From a virus: a stretch of 58,358 bases of DNA. The position numbers and the translations under genes were made by a program. Below, one piece after another: positions 57,030 to 58,358 of the stretch. Each line of letters opens with the position of its first letter. The first letter of the stretch is position 1. Below the pieces are notes generated by a model. The model was not told where the DNA came from, did not search any database, and saw only the letters and a program-made list of their open reading frames with translations. Location: positions 1 through 58,358 of the IMG/VR virus record IMGVR_UViG_3300034198_019339; one strand, given 5' to 3'.

Positions 57030-57524
57030 ATGAACAAAGTATTAGTTTTAAATTATGATTATACCCCACTCAATGTGACCTCTTTTACAAAAGGTTTTAA
57101 ATTGGTTTATAAGGGTAAAGCAGAGGTTCTGAAAGAGTCTGACACTCCCATATATACTGAGTATCAAAAATTTGTAAGACCTCTTATAATTCGTTTATTA
57201 AAGTATGTGAAGTTTCGTATTAAAAGTATTAAAGTTAATCGTTATAGAATTTACAGAAGAGATGGAGGAAAATGTGTTTATTGTGGGTCTCAAAAACAAT
57301 TAACCATTGACCACGTAATTCCTAAATCAAGGGGAGGTAAAAATAGTTGGACAAATCTTGTTACTTGTTGTCATAAGTGTAATCTTAATAAAGCAGATAG
57401 GACACCATCCGAAGCTAATATGTCATTTATAATTAATCCGTATGAACCTGATATTTTTTCAGATATTCTAAATAATTCCATTGAGACTATATGGAAAGAA
57501 TATAAATTATCGATAGGGATTTGA
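57030..57524 (+). CDS. HNH endonuclease
   Basis: 164 residues from ATG 57030. MNKVLVLNYDYTPLNVTSFTKG is the usual start of a widespread HNH family, with RRDGGKCVYCGSQKQLTIDHVIPKSRGGKNSWTNLVTCCHKCNLNKADR giving the two CxxC zinc pairs and the DHV-N-H active site. Fits both bacterial and phage free-standing enzymes. It lies just before the split tRNA-Leu gene. The frame open to 56994 is not used, because the promoter occupies it. Confidence 0.9.
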   Translation: MNKVLVLNYDYTPLNVTSFTKGFKLVYKGKAEVLKESDTPIYTEYQKFVRPLIIRLLKYVKFRIKSIKVNRYRIYRRDGGKCVYCGSQKQLTIDHVIPKSRGGKNSWTNLVTCCHKCNLNKADRTPSEANMSFIINPYEPDIFSDILNNSIETIWKEYKLSIGI

Positions 57525-57551
57525 TTATATATAAAAAATTATATATATTTG
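57520..57551 (+). promoter_or_regulatory. Host-like promoter for tRNA-Leu
   Basis: TTTG-N20-TATATTTG, exact consensus, 23 nt before the tRNA 5' end. Confidence 0.82.
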
Positions 57552-57625
57552 TATTGTTGTTCTTTGAAAGAAATGCTCGGGTGATGAAATTGGTATACAT
57601 GAGAGACTTTATTCTGTTTCGTTTG

Positions 57626-57632
57626 TATTTAT
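57626..57632 (+). promoter_or_regulatory. Candidate late promoter TATTTAT inside the intron
   Basis: TGTATTTATAAGTATG: motif, 4 nt, ATG of the intron HNH gene. Would allow late expression independent of the tRNA promoter. Confidence 0.6.
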
Positions 57633-57636
57633 AAGT

Positions 57637-58116
57637 ATGAATACAAAATATACGAAAGAATCTCTTGAACCTATAGTTAAAAGATGTGGCTCAATTAGAC
57701 AAGTTTTAAAAGAACTTGGACTAAAAGAATCAGGTGGTAACTACAAAAATATCAAAACAAGAATTAAATTGTTAGATATTGACACATCTCACTTCCACGG
57801 CATGTTATGGAATAAAGGTAAAACTTGGTCAAAAACTAAAGACCTTTCGTCCAAATTAGTTGAGTATTCAACATATAGTACAGGATTACCTGTATCAACT
57901 TATGTGTTGAAAAATCAACTATTAAAACTTGGTTATAAGGTGCACATTTGTGAAATGTGTAATAATACCAAATGGATGGAAAAAAAGATACCTTTAGAAC
58001 TTCATCATGTAAATGGAAATAGATTCGACAATAGGATTGAAAATATTCAATTATTATGTCCTAATTGTCACGCTTTGACTGATAACTATAGGGGAAAGAA
58101 TATGAGTGCTAGATAA
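57637..58116 (+). CDS. Intron-encoded HNH homing endonuclease
   Basis: 159 residues. N-terminal HTH-like DNA-binding part (SIRQVLKELGLKESGGNYKNIKTRI). HICEMCNNTKWMEKKIPLELHHVNGNRFDNRIENIQLLCPNCHALTDNYRGKN supplies the zinc Cys pairs and the HH...N...H site. It would cut intronless tRNA-Leu genes and spread the intron. Its own TATTTAT motif suggests late expression. Confidence 0.92.
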   Translation: MNTKYTKESLEPIVKRCGSIRQVLKELGLKESGGNYKNIKTRIKLLDIDTSHFHGMLWNKGKTWSKTKDLSSKLVEYSTYSTGLPVSTYVLKNQLLKLGYKVHICEMCNNTKWMEKKIPLELHHVNGNRFDNRIENIQLLCPNCHALTDNYRGKNMSAR

Positions 58117-58358
58117 GAAATTATCTAAGTAGAATTCCGTAAATTCGGTGAACCCTTTAGACTGGGAACGCCGAGCCAAGCCTTACAATAAGGAAGGTGT
58201 AGAGACTAGACACGGAACATCTAAGTCGAAAGATATGATGAAGGCATAGTCCAGACTACAAACTCAAATGAGGTGGTGAAAACCATAGTAGTAAGAAAAT
58301 CTCTTGGTCATTGCGACCGTGCGGGTTCGACCCCCGCCCCGAGTTCCAAAAAAATACC

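Larger units (their letters stand above)
57610..58295 (+). other. Group I intron in tRNA-Leu, with HNH gene
   Basis: 686 nt. The catalytic core lies after the ORF, at about 58120-58290: AATTCGGTGAACCCTT, ACGCCGAGCCAAGCC, GTGTAGAGACTAGAC, GCATAGTCCAGACTACAA. Ends in G. The ORF sits near the 5' splice site (P1-P2 side). P1 pairing was not resolved by eye. Confidence 0.9.
57575..58348 (+). tRNA. tRNA-Leu (UAA), split by group I intron
   Basis: 5' exon 57575-57609 (GCTCGGG acceptor, D arm, AGAGA stem, CTT). 3' exon 58296-58348 (AAAA, TCTCT, long variable arm GGTC-ATTGC-GACC, T arm GCGGG TTCGACC CCCGC, CCCGAGT, U, CCA). Joined loop CTTAAAA, anticodon UAA, split between U34 and A35, the site used by the classical cyanobacterial and plastid intron. 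Odd points: G1-U72 wobble and discriminator U where Leu tRNAs have A. Confidence 0.9.

Noticed and set aside
1-58358. CRISPR array
   Set aside because: No set of spaced identical repeats of 20-40 nt was seen.
1-58358. Insertion sequences, integrase or attachment sites
   Set aside because: No transposase, integrase or terminal inverted repeats; tRNA genes here are phage genes, not disrupted att sites.

Overview
This window is part of the genome of a large T4-like contractile-tailed phage, or a metagenomic relative, that very probably infects a Bacteroidota (Flavobacterium-like) host. The T4 head module is recognisable: terminase gp17, portal gp20, prohead protease gp21, acidic scaffold gp22, capsid gp23 and a late sigma factor gp55. 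The host assignment rests on three things: thirteen promoters of the Bacteroidota form TTTG-N19-21-TAnnTTTG, a Bacteroidota-type ribosomal protein bS21, and an initiator-like tRNA with a Bacteroidota-like 3' end. DNA is AT-rich, genes are tightly packed and Shine-Dalgarno sites are mostly absent.

Layout. (a) 1-7515, + strand: the end of a dUTPase gene, then an eight-gene glycan cassette (glycosyltransferases, DegT-like enzyme, WbqC-like protein, five-bladed-propeller glycosidase-like protein, GNAT-methyltransferase fusion, methyltransferase, sulfotransferase). (b) 7585-11823: PhoH, a degenerate HAD protein, two more glycosyltransferases and the gp55-like sigma. (c) 11845-22876: baseplate and tail genes, including a gp5-type OB-fold protein and a 1543-residue fibre with two sets of seven delta-60 repeats and a LamG-like domain. 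(d) 22911-42387, mostly - strand: FKBP, candidate packaged proteins, capsid, scaffold, protease, portal, terminase and further structural or unknown proteins, with bS21 and three small genes on the + strand. (e) 42585-48218, + strand: a ClpC-like unfoldase facing a UVR-domain protein, a glycosyltransferase and a small accessory operon. (f) 48215-58358: a DnaJ-type zinc-knuckle protein, lipoproteins, tmRNA, an M20 peptidase, HNH nucleases and seven tRNAs (Cys, Ile-UAU, Arg-UCU, Glu, Gly, initiator-like Met, Leu-UAA). The Arg and Leu tRNAs are each split in the anticodon loop by a group I intron; the Leu intron carries an HNH gene.

How it works together. Two promoter classes can be read directly. 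Host-like promoters precede the tmRNA, tRNA operons, ClpC, FKBP, peptidase and other takeover genes. A second motif, TATTTAT on the coding strand, lies just upstream of 21 genes, most of them structural or late in character, and is the best candidate target of the gp55-like sigma. In several genes the motif is only 4 nt from the ATG, implying leaderless late mRNAs. With phage bS21, an initiator-like tRNA, a tmRNA and a ClpC-type unfoldase, the window describes a phage that reshapes host translation and protein turnover. Three or four proteins with paired-cysteine basic modules, three of them sharing a short N-terminal motif, look like a set targeted to the prohead and cut by gp21.
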